A program made the position numbers and the translations under genes. The notes below the pieces were generated by a model. It was not told the DNA's origin. It ran no database searches and saw only the letters and a program-made list of their open reading frames with translations. Below, piece by piece: positions 17,664 through 27,028 of a stretch of 64,000 bases of DNA. Source of the stretch: an uncultured Nitrospira sp. (GTDB taxonomy: Bacteria > Nitrospirota > Nitrospiria > Nitrospirales > Nitrospiraceae). Every line of letters starts with the position of its first letter. Within the stretch, counting starts at the first letter, position 1. The stretch is taken from the NCBI GenBank assembly GCA_902500995.1, contig CABVSR010000004.1, forward strand, positions 1 through 64,000. Direction: 5' to 3'.

Positions 17664-19046
17664 TCAGGCCGGCAGTCGATCGAGGATGGCCAAACCCGTT
17701 TTCCAGATATCTCCCGCTCCGAGGGTAATGACAAGGTCCCCCGCTTTTAGCGTCGGCAGCACTTGCTCGGCCAGGGTGTCCTTCCGCTCCACGAAGGTGG
17801 CTGAGGGATGTCCGGCCGCTTTCACGGCCTCGATCAACTTGGCGCCGGACACGCCGGGAATCGGCTGCTCCCCGGCCGCATAGATTTCGGTCATGAAGAG
17901 CGCATCGGCCTGATCGAACGCATGGGAAAACTCCTGCATCAGATCGCGCGAACGGCTGTAGCGATGCGGTTGGAACAACACGACAACGCGGCGATCCCAG
18001 CCCTGCTTGGCCGCGGCGATGGTCGCTCGCACTTCGGTCGGATGATGGCCGTAGTCGTCCACGACCATGATGCCCGCTTTTTCCCCGCGCAGATGAAAGC
18101 GCCGCTCCACGCCGCTGAACGCCGCCAGACCTTTCCGGATGAGATCGACCGGAATATCCAGCTCCATGCCGATCGCAATGGCGACAAGTGAATTCGAGAC
18201 ATTGTGAATGCCTGGAATGGCCAACCGGAACGGCCCCAGGTTGCGCCCGCGGAAGAAGACCCGGAACTCGGAACCCCATTGCCGCAAGCTGACGTCGGTC
18301 GCGCGGAAATCCGGCACATGATCGGAATGTTCGTTCAGCCCGTACGTCTGATATCGCTTGACGACCCGCGGCAACAGGCTGCGCAGCCGTTCGTCGTCGG
18401 AGCAGAGCACGGCCAATCCGTAGAACGGAACCTTGTTCACAAACTCCAGGAAACTGTCGTTCAGCCGCTCCATGCTGCCGTAATGGTCCAGATGTTCGCG
18501 GTCGAGGTTGGTAACCGCGGCGATCGTCGGCGCCAGCCGTAGAAACGACCCGTCGCTTTCGTCCGCTTCCGCGATGAGCAGATCGCCGCGCCCCAGACGG
18601 GCATGGCTCCCCAGCGCATTGACTTTGCCGCCGATGACCATGGTGGGGTCCAACCCCCCTTGGGCCAGCACATTCGCCACCATCGACGTCGTGGTCGTCT
18701 TGCCGTGAGCGCCGGCGATCGCCACACCGAACTTCAGTCGCATCAGTTCGGCCAGCATTTCCGCGCGGGGAATGACCGGGATTTGCCGCGCCTTGGCCGC
18801 TACGACTTCCGGATTGGTCGCGGCCACCGCGGACGAAATCACCACCACCTGCGCCTCGCCGATATTGGACTCATGGTGGCCGATGGCAATGCGCCCGCCG
18901 AGCTCTTCGAGGCGGCGCGTCGTCTCCGATTGACTGAGGTCCGACCCGCTGACTTTGTACCCGAGCGTCAATAACACCTCGGCGATGCCGCTCATCCCGG
19001 ATCCGCCGATACCGACCAAGTGAATATGTTGTGTCTTTCTGAACAT
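17664..19046 (-). CDS. murC: UDP-N-acetylmuramate-L-alanine ligase
   Basis: Mur ligase adding L-Ala to UDP-MurNAc. From ATG 19046 (MFRKTQHIHLVGIGGSGMSG) the product is 460 residues. The N-terminal UDP-binding loop GIGGSGMSGIAEVL, the ATP P-loop IAGAHGKTTTTSMV, NLDREHLDHYGSM and the C-terminal VVDDYGHHPTEVRATI segment are typical MurC features. Thirty-eight upstream in-frame codons are discarded because they lack family similarity. About 80 non-coding bases separate it from murG. Confidence 0.96.
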   Translation of the reverse strand: MFRKTQHIHLVGIGGSGMSGIAEVLLTLGYKVSGSDLSQSETTRRLEELGGRIAIGHHESNIGEAQVVVISSAVAATNPEVVAAKARQIPVIPRAEMLAELMRLKFGVAIAGAHGKTTTTSMVANVLAQGGLDPTMVIGGKVNALGSHARLGRGDLLIAEADESDGSFLRLAPTIAAVTNLDREHLDHYGSMERLNDSFLEFVNKVPFYGLAVLCSDDERLRSLLPRVVKRYQTYGLNEHSDHVPDFRATDVSLRQWGSEFRVFFRGRNLGPFRLAIPGIHNVSNSLVAIAIGMELDIPVDLIRKGLAAFSGVERRFHLRGEKAGIMVVDDYGHHPTEVRATIAAAKQGWDRRVVVLFQPHRYSRSRDLMQEFSHAFDQADALFMTEIYAAGEQPIPGVSGAKLIEAVKAAGHPSATFVERKDTLAEQVLPTLKAGDLVITLGAGDIWKTGLAILDRLPA

Positions 19047-19128
19047 CGCCGTCCGCCTTAGCTCCTGTCCGCGAAATGATCGCTGCCCGCTGTTCCTCTC
19101 CTGCTGGTGCCTCTCCCGCTCTCGTTGC

Positions 19129-20250
19129 TCATAGGGCGCGAGCGCTGTCGCTGGCCTCATGGCGCCTCCTTATCAGGTCATAACATTCACGCACGATGGT
19201 TTCCGCTGCATCACTGCGCCGCATATTCCAACTGTGCCGGCTCATGGTCTCCAACCGTTGCGGCTCGCTGAGAATATCCATGACGGCCTGTGCCAGGCCG
19301 GCGCCGGTCAACTCCGCCTGCGGCACGAGCAGGGCCCCTCCCGCGTTCGCCATCACTTCCGCGTTCCGCAGTTGATGATTGTAGATGGCGGTCGGGAGCG
19401 GGATCAGAATGGCCGGCTTGCCGCACACGGTCAGTTCGGCAATCGTCATGGCCCCGGCCCGCGCCACCACGAGATCCGCGGCGCGGAGCGCCGTGGGCAT
19501 GTCGTATAAAAACGGGACGACCTGGGCGCGGATGCCGGCCTGTTCGTAGGCGGCCGCAACCCGGGCATGGTCCGCTTCGCCCGTTTGGTGCGTGATGGTC
19601 AGCCGGGCATTCATGGTGGCGAGCCGAGGCAGCGCGTCGATCATGGCCGAATTGATGGCCTTTGCCCCCTGGCTGCCGCCGAATACCAATAGGCGCCGCA
19701 TAGATCCCGCCTCGCTCTGCCCCGCCTCCGAGCGGGAAGACTCCACAAATGCCTGCCGTACCGGCGTTCCGACGACACTCGTCTTCCGGCGATCGAAAAA
19801 TTGCTTGGTGGACTCGAAGGCCAGAAAGATGCGCTGTACGAGCGGCGCGACGACCTTGTTCGCCAGGCCCGGATAGGCATTCGGCTCCAGAATCACGCCG
19901 GGGATGCGCCGCAAAAATGCCGCGATCAGCATGGCCGGGCTGGTGTAGCCACCCACGCCGAAGACCAGATCCGCGCCCTGTTGTCTCAGCAGACCGAGTG
20001 ATTGCCAGAGACTCACCGGGAGCGTCACGAGCGCCTTGACCATCTCCGCCGGACGTTTGCCCATGAAGGGATGCGCCGTGATGCATTGCAAGGGAAGCGC
20101 TTCATGGGCCAGCACTTTCTGTTCGATTCCCCGTGTCGTCCCGACGAACAGGATACGCGTCGAGGGATCGCGCCGCAAAAATTCCCGGGCCACGGCAATG
20201 GCCGGATACAAGTGCCCCCCTGTGCCTCCTGCCGCAATCACGATCGTCAT
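19129..20250 (-). CDS. murG: Lipid II synthase MurG (undecaprenyl-PP-MurNAc-pentapeptide GlcNAc transferase)
   Basis: GT28 glycosyltransferase at the inner face of the membrane that converts lipid I to lipid II. Starts at ATG 20250 as MTIVIAAGGTGGHLYPAIAV, with the glycine-rich loop GGTGGH, the second loop GVGGYTSPAML and the donor-site segment LVFGGSQGAKAIN. Also present are LVVARAGAMTIAEL and AILIPLPTA. 373 residues. The same frame remains open upstream through ftsW to 21714, but that is an out-of-frame shadow. The start overlaps the ftsW stop as ATGA. Confidence 0.96.
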   Translation of the reverse strand: MTIVIAAGGTGGHLYPAIAVAREFLRRDPSTRILFVGTTRGIEQKVLAHEALPLQCITAHPFMGKRPAEMVKALVTLPVSLWQSLGLLRQQGADLVFGVGGYTSPAMLIAAFLRRIPGVILEPNAYPGLANKVVAPLVQRIFLAFESTKQFFDRRKTSVVGTPVRQAFVESSRSEAGQSEAGSMRRLLVFGGSQGAKAINSAMIDALPRLATMNARLTITHQTGEADHARVAAAYEQAGIRAQVVPFLYDMPTALRAADLVVARAGAMTIAELTVCGKPAILIPLPTAIYNHQLRNAEVMANAGGALLVPQAELTGAGLAQAVMDILSEPQRLETMSRHSWNMRRSDAAETIVRECYDLIRRRHEASDSARAL

Positions 20251-21464
20251 TCCGTCATCACCCCGCGCTTGCGCGTGCCCCGGGAACCGCCGCCGTCCTG
20301 CCCGCCGTGCCCGCCTTGCCGATCGCGCGAGATACTCAGGAGAATGCCCACGCCGAACAAATTGGCCACCAGCGAGGAGCCGCCATAACTGACGAACGGC
20401 AGCGTCAACCCCTTGGTGGGTAGCAGCCCTGTGACCACTCCCGCGTTGACCAGCGCCTGCATGCCGATCAGCATCGTGATGCCCGTCGCCAACTGCCGCC
20501 CGAAGGGATGGCGCGCCCGGCCCGCAATCTGAAAGCCTTTGATCACAAACAGACCGAACAGCAGCATGATCGTCACGGTCCCCAACAACCCCAGCTCCTC
20601 GCCGACCAGCGCCAGCACGAAGTCGGTGTGCGCCTCCGGCAGGAAGAATAATTTCTGTAAGCCCTCTCCCAGCCCGACGCCGAACGGACCGCCGCTCCCG
20701 AAGGCCAAAAACGACTGCGTGATCTGAAAGCCTGCCCCGGAGGGGTCCTTCGTCGGATCCAAAAACATCAAAAACCGCTTCCACCGGTACGGTGATGTCA
20801 GAATGAGCGCGGCGACTCCCAGCAAGGCGCACAAGGACAGGATCGCCAGATGCTTGATCCGTGCGCCGGCCAAAAACAACAGGGTCGCCACCACGAGCCC
20901 CATCACCACCACCGTGCCCAGGTCCGGCTCCAGCAGCACCAGCCCGCTCAGCACCCCGATGACAATCAGCGGCGGCAACAGGCCCCGCGCAAAGTGCGTG
21001 ATCTGATCCTGCTTTTTGGTCAGATAGGCCGCCGCGTAGATCACCGCCACAAATTTCACTACCTCGGCCGGTTGGATGTTGATCGGTCCCAGGTGCAGCC
21101 ACCGCCGCGCCCCCTTGGCCACGTTCCCCAGGGATGGCATCAGCACCAACACCAACAACAGCGTGGCGATCCCGAGCAGGGGAATCGCCAGCTTTTTCCA
21201 GATCGTGTAGTCGATCCGCGAGATGACATGCATCACCAGCAAACCCACGATCAGCCAGACGACCTGCCGTTTGAGAAAGTACCAGGGATCCTGAAACCGG
21301 TTGACCGCCACTACGGCACTGGCGCTGAACACCATCACCACGCCGATCAGCGCGAGGATCAAAGTGACCGCCAGGAGGGCCGGATCTACCGGCACGCGCT
21401 TGGATGCCCGCTGAGTCGAGCTGGACCAGGGTAACATGAGCGTTCCAAGCGCAGGCTGTGCCAT
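20247..21464 (-). CDS. ftsW: Septal peptidoglycan polymerase FtsW (SEDS family)
   Basis: SEDS glycosyltransferase that polymerises lipid II with FtsI. The 405-residue product has about ten membrane helices and SEDS signatures: WYFLKRQVVW, GARRWLHLGPINIQPAEVVK, LLLEPDLGTVVVM-like LVLLEPDLGTVVV, and the C-terminal TGLLPTKGLTLPFVSYGGSS. The C-terminal tail is glycine- and basic-rich. The ATG at 21464 could be replaced by the internal ATG at MLPWSSS. It overlaps murG by four bases. Confidence 0.95.
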   Translation of the reverse strand: MAQPALGTLMLPWSSSTQRASKRVPVDPALLAVTLILALIGVVMVFSASAVVAVNRFQDPWYFLKRQVVWLIVGLLVMHVISRIDYTIWKKLAIPLLGIATLLLVLVLMPSLGNVAKGARRWLHLGPINIQPAEVVKFVAVIYAAAYLTKKQDQITHFARGLLPPLIVIGVLSGLVLLEPDLGTVVVMGLVVATLLFLAGARIKHLAILSLCALLGVAALILTSPYRWKRFLMFLDPTKDPSGAGFQITQSFLAFGSGGPFGVGLGEGLQKLFFLPEAHTDFVLALVGEELGLLGTVTIMLLFGLFVIKGFQIAGRARHPFGRQLATGITMLIGMQALVNAGVVTGLLPTKGLTLPFVSYGGSSLVANLFGVGILLSISRDRQGGHGGQDGGGSRGTRKRGVMTE

Positions 21465-21499
21465 CGTTCAACGTTGGTTCCCCGGTGCTGCTCACGGCC

Positions 21500-22888
21500 T
21501 CAGGCCGGAAGTGCTTGCACCAATGCCTTGAATTGCCGGCCCCGATCCTGATAATCCGCAAACATGTCGAAACTGGCGCAGGCCGGTGAGAGAAGCACGA
21601 CCTCACCGGGCTGCGCCTCGCGAGCAGCAAGCTCCACGGCATCGCGGAGAGTCGCTGCAGGACGACATCGATCGAAATCACCCATCGCGGTTTGAATGCG
21701 GCCCGCCGCCTCACCGATCAAAATGAGGCCTTTCACCCGCTCGCGAATCGCGGTCTCCAGGCGGGAGAAATCGCCGCCCTTGTCTCGTCCGCCGGCGATC
21801 AACCAGATGGGCTGTTCGATGCCTTCAAGGGCTTTCAGGACAGCATCGACATTCGTGCCTTTGGAATCGTTCACATAGCGGACGCCCCGGCGCTCGCGCA
21901 CCACCTCCAGGGCATGCTCTAGGCCTGGGAACGATCGCAGCACGGCGCGGATCGCCTCGATGGAGCAGCCGCACAGCAATCCGTAGGTCACCGCCGCCAT
22001 CACGTTTTCCACATTGTGCAGCCCGATCAGCCGCATATCGCTCCGGCGGCAGATTTCTTCGCGCCGGCCCCGCACCGTCGTCACGATCAGCTCACCGTCC
22101 AGCACCGTGGCTCCCGCCACCCCTGAAACCGGCGCCCCGCTACGGCTGAAGCCAAGAACGGTGGCCTTGGTCTCCCCGCGCAACGCGGCGACCCGCGCAT
22201 CGTCCAGATTGAAGAGCGAATAATCGCCGGCGGTTTGATTGGCGAAGATGCGCGCCTTGGCCGCCACATAGTCTTCCACCCTGCTGTAACGGTCCATGTG
22301 ATCGAGCGTCACGTTGAGGATCGACGCGATCCAGGGATGGAACTGTTCGATCGTTTCCAGTTGAAAGCTGGAGGTTTCCAACACGGCATATTCATAGGGA
22401 GCCGGGCCGCCGGGCCTGGCCTGGACACAGGCCAGGGCTGCTTCGCTGGCCGCAATGCCCAAATTGCCGCCGACGAACGCCCGCTTGCCGCTCTCCTGCA
22501 AGAACTTGCCGATCAGCGTCACGGTGGTGCTTTTGCCGTTGGTGCCGGTCACGGCCACGATCGGCGCCGTCAGATAACACGAGGCCAGCTCCAACTCCCC
22601 GATGACCCGCACGCCGCGAGCGCGCACGCGATTGAGCTCGTCCATGTGGGTCGGCACTCCCGGGCTGATGACCACGAGATCCGCCGCGTCGAACGCCGAT
22701 TCATATTCCGCCCCGACCCGGACCGCCATGCTCGACCGGTCCAGCTGCGAGAGGATGGACGCAAGTTCCTGCGCCTCCTTCCGGTCGGCGACGGTCACGC
22801 GAGCCCCCAGATGATTCAGAAGCCGCGCCGCGCCGACACCACTTCGGGCGAGACCGACGACCGTAACCTGAAGACCCTTGACGTTCAT
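21500..22888 (-). CDS. murD: UDP-N-acetylmuramoylalanine-D-glutamate ligase
   Basis: Mur ligase adding D-Glu. Normal length of 462 residues. N-terminal [24 protein letters not shown] loop [33 protein letters not shown], and the C-terminal domain [31 protein letters not shown] and [13 protein letters not shown] are all present. It starts ten bases after mraY on the same strand. Confidence 0.96.
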   Translation of the reverse strand: MNVKGLQVTVVGLARSGVGAARLLNHLGARVTVADRKEAQELASILSQLDRSSMAVRVGAEYESAFDAADLVVISPGVPTHMDELNRVRARGVRVIGELELASCYLTAPIVAVTGTNGKSTTVTLIGKFLQESGKRAFVGGNLGIAASEAALACVQARPGGPAPYEYAVLETSSFQLETIEQFHPWIASILNVTLDHMDRYSRVEDYVAAKARIFANQTAGDYSLFNLDDARVAALRGETKATVLGFSRSGAPVSGVAGATVLDGELIVTTVRGRREEICRRSDMRLIGLHNVENVMAAVTYGLLCGCSIEAIRAVLRSFPGLEHALEVVRERRGVRYVNDSKGTNVDAVLKALEGIEQPIWLIAGGRDKGGDFSRLETAIRERVKGLILIGEAAGRIQTAMGDFDRCRPAATLRDAVELAAREAQPGEVVLLSPACASFDMFADYQDRGRQFKALVQALPA

Positions 22889-22898
22889 GAGTCCCTGT

Positions 22899-23975
22899 CT
22901 ACCGCAATTTCAACGTGCTCAAACTCAGCAACGCCAGCAAGATCGCAATGATCCAGAGGCGCACGACGACTTTCGGCTCGTCCCATCCCTTCATCTCGAA
23001 ATGGTGATGGATCGGCGCCATATTGAAGATGCGCTTGCCTCGCAATTTGTACGATCCCACCTGCAAGATGACGGATAGGGCTTCGATGACGAACACCCCG
23101 CCGACCAGGAGCAACAGCAGTTCGTGCTTGCTGATCACCGCCACCGTTCCCAGCGCAGCGCCCAACGGAAGGGAACCGACGTCGCCCATAAAGACGGAAG
23201 CCGGGTAGGTGTTGAACCAGAGAAAGCCCAGACTCGACCCTAAAATTGCCCCCGTAAAAATGGCGATTTCTCCCGCGCCTTCGATGTACGGAATCAGCAA
23301 ATATTCCGCCATGACGCGGTTCCCCGTCACATAGGCCACGATCGTATAGGCCAGCGAGGCGATCATGACGGGACCGATCGCCAGACCATCGAGCCCGTCG
23401 GTCAAATTGACGGCATTGGAGCTGCCGACGATGACCAGAATGACGAACACAATGTAGAACCACCCCAGGTCGGGCGTGAAAAATTTGAAGAACGGGACAC
23501 TGAGTTTGGTCGTGTAGCTCGGGAGGGTGTACAGAAAGACGCCGATGGCCAAGGCCACCAGAAACTGGCAGGAGAATTTTTGCGCCGCCGACAACCCTTT
23601 GGATTGGCGCTTGATGAATTTCAGATAGTCATCGGCAAATCCGACGGCGCCGAATCCGACCGTGGCCACCACCACCAACCAGACGTAGCGATTCGTCATG
23701 TCGGCCCACAGCAGCGTGGAGAGGACGACCGCGAAGATAATGAGAATGCCGCCCATGGTCGGCGTTCCGCTCTTGGCCAAATGCCGCTTCGGCCCGTCGT
23801 CGCGAATTTGCTGGCCGAGTTTAATCTCCTGCAATTTCCGAATGACCCACGGCGCCATCACAAAGGCGATGAGAAACGCGGTGACCGCTGCGTAGATGAT
23901 CCGGAAACTCTGGTAGCGAAAGACGTTTAGAAACGAAAACTGCGTATGAAGAGGATAGAGCCAGTTGTATAACAT
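22899..23975 (-). CDS. mraY: Phospho-N-acetylmuramoyl-pentapeptide transferase
   Basis: Integral membrane enzyme making lipid I from UDP-MurNAc-pentapeptide and undecaprenyl phosphate. The 358-residue product has about ten membrane helices. Catalytic and Mg-binding motifs: [17 protein letters not shown] (the paired aspartates), [13 protein letters not shown], and the C-terminal histidine-rich [12 protein letters not shown]. About 65 bases separate it from murF. Confidence 0.97.
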   Translation of the reverse strand: MLYNWLYPLHTQFSFLNVFRYQSFRIIYAAVTAFLIAFVMAPWVIRKLQEIKLGQQIRDDGPKRHLAKSGTPTMGGILIIFAVVLSTLLWADMTNRYVWLVVVATVGFGAVGFADDYLKFIKRQSKGLSAAQKFSCQFLVALAIGVFLYTLPSYTTKLSVPFFKFFTPDLGWFYIVFVILVIVGSSNAVNLTDGLDGLAIGPVMIASLAYTIVAYVTGNRVMAEYLLIPYIEGAGEIAIFTGAILGSSLGFLWFNTYPASVFMGDVGSLPLGAALGTVAVISKHELLLLLVGGVFVIEALSVILQVGSYKLRGKRIFNMAPIHHHFEMKGWDEPKVVVRLWIIAILLALLSLSTLKLR

Positions 23976-24041
23976 CCTACGGCATCTTTGCCCGCCGGAA
24001 ACCGGCGATTCTAAAATTCCTATGAGTAGAGGGTGCCGCGG

Positions 24042-25511
24042 CTAGCAGGCTTTTTTCGCCACTCGCCGCATCCCCGTCACGGCTTCCACGACCTGCTCCA
24101 TGCGCATCCCGCGGGACGCCTTCACCAGCACCACATCGCCTTGCCGGATCATGCGAGCCAGGGCGGTGGCGGCCGCTTGCGCGTCAGGCCATTCGGCAAT
24201 CCTGTCCGGCGGCATGCCGGCCTGGCGGGCCCCTTCAGCCAACTCCCGCCCCAATGCCCCGCATGCCAGGAGATGGCCGATTCCTTGCGCCGCCAGAAAG
24301 GCTCCCACCTCCCGGTGCAACCGTTTGGTATCTGCGCCTAACTCCAGCATGTCACCCAGAGCCGCGATGGATCGTTTTCCGCGCCCCAGCTCAGCCAACA
24401 ATTGGATGGCCGCCTTCATCGAGGCCGGGTTGGCGTTGTAACAATCGTTGATGACCTGAACTCCGTGGGAGTAGCTGATCTGCGACCGCATCGCCGCCGG
24501 CCGGAACTTCGACAATCCCTCGGCGATGGCCGCGCCCGACAACCCCAACACGTTCCCCACGGCGGCTGCCGCCAGGGCATTGCTCACATTGTGTTGCCCC
24601 TGCGTCCGGATGCGGACTTCCGTCTGGCGGGTTTTTCCCGGCAGGATCAGACCGAACGTGGTGCCGCCCTTCTCATCGGAGCGGATATTGGCGGCGCGCA
24701 CAGCGGCCTTCGGTGACGAGCCGAACGCCACCACGCGGCATTGTGCCCGGGAGGCCAGATACTCGAAATATTCATCGTCGGCGTTCAGCACCACCGCCCC
24801 ATCCGGCGGCAGATGGTCGAGCAACTCGGCCTTGGCTTGCGCAGAGCCCTCCATGCTACCAAAAAATTCCAGATGGTCCGGTCCGATATTGGTAATCAGG
24901 CCGATCGTCGGCCTCGCGATTTCGCACAACCGGGTCGTTTGTCCCTGCTGATCCACGCCCATTTCGATCACGGCAGCCTGATGCCGCGGGGTCAGTTGAA
25001 ATAATGTTTGCGGCACGCCGATGCGATTGTTGAGATTGCCCTCGGTCTTGAGCGTTTTCCAACGCTGCGCCACCACATGGGCGACCATTTCCTTCGTCGT
25101 CGTCTTCCCGTTGCTTCCCGTGATGGCGATGACCGGAATGGGAAAACGGTTGCGATAGTGCGTGGCCAACCGTTGAAAGGCTTCGAGCGTGTCGCGCACG
25201 CCGAGCACAATGGGCGCACCTGTCCGCGGCTTCATCGGCGGGAGACGGTAATCTTCCTGGACGACGGCGCACACCGCTCCCTGCGCAAACACTTTCGGAA
25301 CGAACGTATGCGCGTCGAATCGCTCTCCCTGAAAGGCAATGAACACGTCGCCTTTTCGCACCAAGCGGGAATCGGTCACCACGCGTCGAATTCGCTGCTT
25401 CAACTCCTGGGGACTCAATCCGGCCGGTGACTTGGCGCTCAACACTTCACACAATTCTTCGACCGTAAACAACGCCATGACGCCTCGGTGTCCCTGCTCC
25501 CGCATATTCAT
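24042..25511 (-). CDS. murF: UDP-N-acetylmuramoyl-tripeptide-D-alanyl-D-alanine ligase
   Basis: Mur ligase that adds D-Ala-D-Ala. 489 residues as called; the true start may be MALFTVEELCEVL eleven codons inside. Motifs: VTDSRLVRKGDVFIAFQGE, ATP loop AITGSNGKTTTKEMVAHV, NLNNRIGVPQTLF, IGPDHLEFFGSM and NDCYNANPASMKAAIQLL, which identify MurF rather than MurE. It follows murE after 13 bases. Confidence 0.95.
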   Translation of the reverse strand: MNMREQGHRGVMALFTVEELCEVLSAKSPAGLSPQELKQRIRRVVTDSRLVRKGDVFIAFQGERFDAHTFVPKVFAQGAVCAVVQEDYRLPPMKPRTGAPIVLGVRDTLEAFQRLATHYRNRFPIPVIAITGSNGKTTTKEMVAHVVAQRWKTLKTEGNLNNRIGVPQTLFQLTPRHQAAVIEMGVDQQGQTTRLCEIARPTIGLITNIGPDHLEFFGSMEGSAQAKAELLDHLPPDGAVVLNADDEYFEYLASRAQCRVVAFGSSPKAAVRAANIRSDEKGGTTFGLILPGKTRQTEVRIRTQGQHNVSNALAAAAVGNVLGLSGAAIAEGLSKFRPAAMRSQISYSHGVQVINDCYNANPASMKAAIQLLAELGRGKRSIAALGDMLELGADTKRLHREVGAFLAAQGIGHLLACGALGRELAEGARQAGMPPDRIAEWPDAQAAATALARMIRQGDVVLVKASRGMRMEQVVEAVTGMRRVAKKAC

Positions 25512-25524
25512 GCCTCGCTGAGCA

Positions 25525-27027
25525 TCAGGATCGTCGCGCGCTGATCATCTCCCGCGCCACTTCCCGATCGTCGAAGTGATGTTTCGTCGTGCCCACGATC
25601 TGATAGTCCTCATGCCCCTTTCCGGCGATCAACACCATATCGCCGGTCCTGGCCTCTCCGATTGCGGCTTCGATGGCCGCACGGCGATCCGCAATCATCC
25701 GATACCGGACATGGCCTCGCGTGGCCAGCGCATCCTTCACCCCGGCCTCGACCTCACTCAGAATGAACGCCGGGTCTTCCGTGCGGGGATTGTCCGATGT
25801 CAGGATGACCACATCACTATACTGCACGGCGGCCCGCCCCATTTTCGGACGCTTCGTGCGATCCCGGTCGCCGCCGCATCCGAACAGGGTAATGATGCGG
25901 CCCGTGCGCAAGGCCTGGGCGGCGGTCAGCAATCGAACCAATGCATCTTCCGTGTGCGCATAGTCCACCACGACGGTGAAGTCCTGCCCGGCCTCAACCC
26001 GCTCAAACCGGCCGGGCACATTCGAGACCGCTCCCACCGCGGCGCGCACTTGATCCAGCGTCAATCCTTCGTGCAGCACGACGCCGATGGCCGCCAGCAG
26101 GTTGGAAACATTGTGCTCCCCCACCAAGCGGCTCTGGATCGCGCAACTGCCGGCCGGACTGCGCAAGGTAAAACTGGTACCCGCGGGGGACAACTTGACA
26201 TCATCCGCGTGGATATCGGCCGCTTGATGCAGCCCATAGGTCCATACCGGCACCGTACAGGCTTCGCCCATCCGTGCGCCCCAGGGGTCGTCCGCATTAA
26301 TGATGGCTCGTTTCCTGGTTTTGCGCGCGCCCGGCCCGCCGAGCTCGGCGAATAACTTGCGCTTCGCCTGGAAGTACCGCTCCATATCGAGGTGAAAGTC
26401 GAGATGATCCTGTGTGAGGTTTGTAAACACGGCCACATCGAACTCCGAGCCGGCGGTTCGATCCAGGGCCAGCGCGTGGGACGACACTTCCATGACGACC
26501 GTATCCAACCTCTTCTCGACCATTCGTGCAAATAATTTCTGTAACTCCAACGCGCCGGGCGTGGTATGCGACGCCGGAATCGATTCTGTGCCGACCAGGT
26601 AGGCGACCGTGCCGATCAAACCGACCTGCCGCGTTGCCGCCTCCAGCATGGTTTTCACGACATAGGTCGTCGTCGTCTTCCCGTTGGTGCCGGTGACCCC
26701 GATCATGCGAAGGGCCGCGGAGGGATCTCCGTAAAACCGGCTGCCAAGAACTCCCAGTGCCGCACGGGAATCCTGTACGCGAATGCAGGGAGTCGATCCC
26801 ACCTCCACATGCCGCCCGACGACGATGGCCGCCGCCCCGGCGCTGGCGGCCCGATCCAAAAACTCATGGCCGTCGGCCCGCTCTCCCTGCACGGCGACAA
26901 ACAGACAGCCCGGCACGACCTGGCGTGAGTCATCCGTCAAGACGCTGATCGTCACATGCTGATTCCCGCTACGCTCCAGGACTCCAAGTCGCCCTTGAAT
27001 GGGACTGACCAATTCGTCCAGCGTCAT
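25525..27027 (-). CDS. murE: UDP-N-acetylmuramoyl-tripeptide synthetase (meso-DAP adding)
   Basis: Mur ligase adding the third stem residue. From ATG 27027 (MTLDELVSPIQGRLG) the product is 500 residues. ATP loop VTGTNGKTTTTYVVKTM, TNLTQDHLDFH and DYAHTEDALVRLL are typical. The specificity motif DNPR in LTSDNPRTEDPAFI indicates meso-diaminopimelate rather than lysine, as expected in a Gram-negative wall. The upstream in-frame codons to 27081 overlap ftsI and are discarded. The ATG lies one base beyond the ftsI stop. Confidence 0.96.
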   Translation of the reverse strand: MTLDELVSPIQGRLGVLERSGNQHVTISVLTDDSRQVVPGCLFVAVQGERADGHEFLDRAASAGAAAIVVGRHVEVGSTPCIRVQDSRAALGVLGSRFYGDPSAALRMIGVTGTNGKTTTTYVVKTMLEAATRQVGLIGTVAYLVGTESIPASHTTPGALELQKLFARMVEKRLDTVVMEVSSHALALDRTAGSEFDVAVFTNLTQDHLDFHLDMERYFQAKRKLFAELGGPGARKTRKRAIINADDPWGARMGEACTVPVWTYGLHQAADIHADDVKLSPAGTSFTLRSPAGSCAIQSRLVGEHNVSNLLAAIGVVLHEGLTLDQVRAAVGAVSNVPGRFERVEAGQDFTVVVDYAHTEDALVRLLTAAQALRTGRIITLFGCGGDRDRTKRPKMGRAAVQYSDVVILTSDNPRTEDPAFILSEVEAGVKDALATRGHVRYRMIADRRAAIEAAIGEARTGDMVLIAGKGHEDYQIVGTTKHHFDDREVAREMISARRS

Positions 27028-27028
27028 C

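Noticed and set aside
19129-21714. An 861-residue frame suggesting an FtsW-MurG fusion
   Set aside because: FtsW is encoded in a different frame over 20247-21464 and MurG starts at its own ATG at 20250 with an ATGA overlap. The upstream part of the long frame has no protein-like composition.
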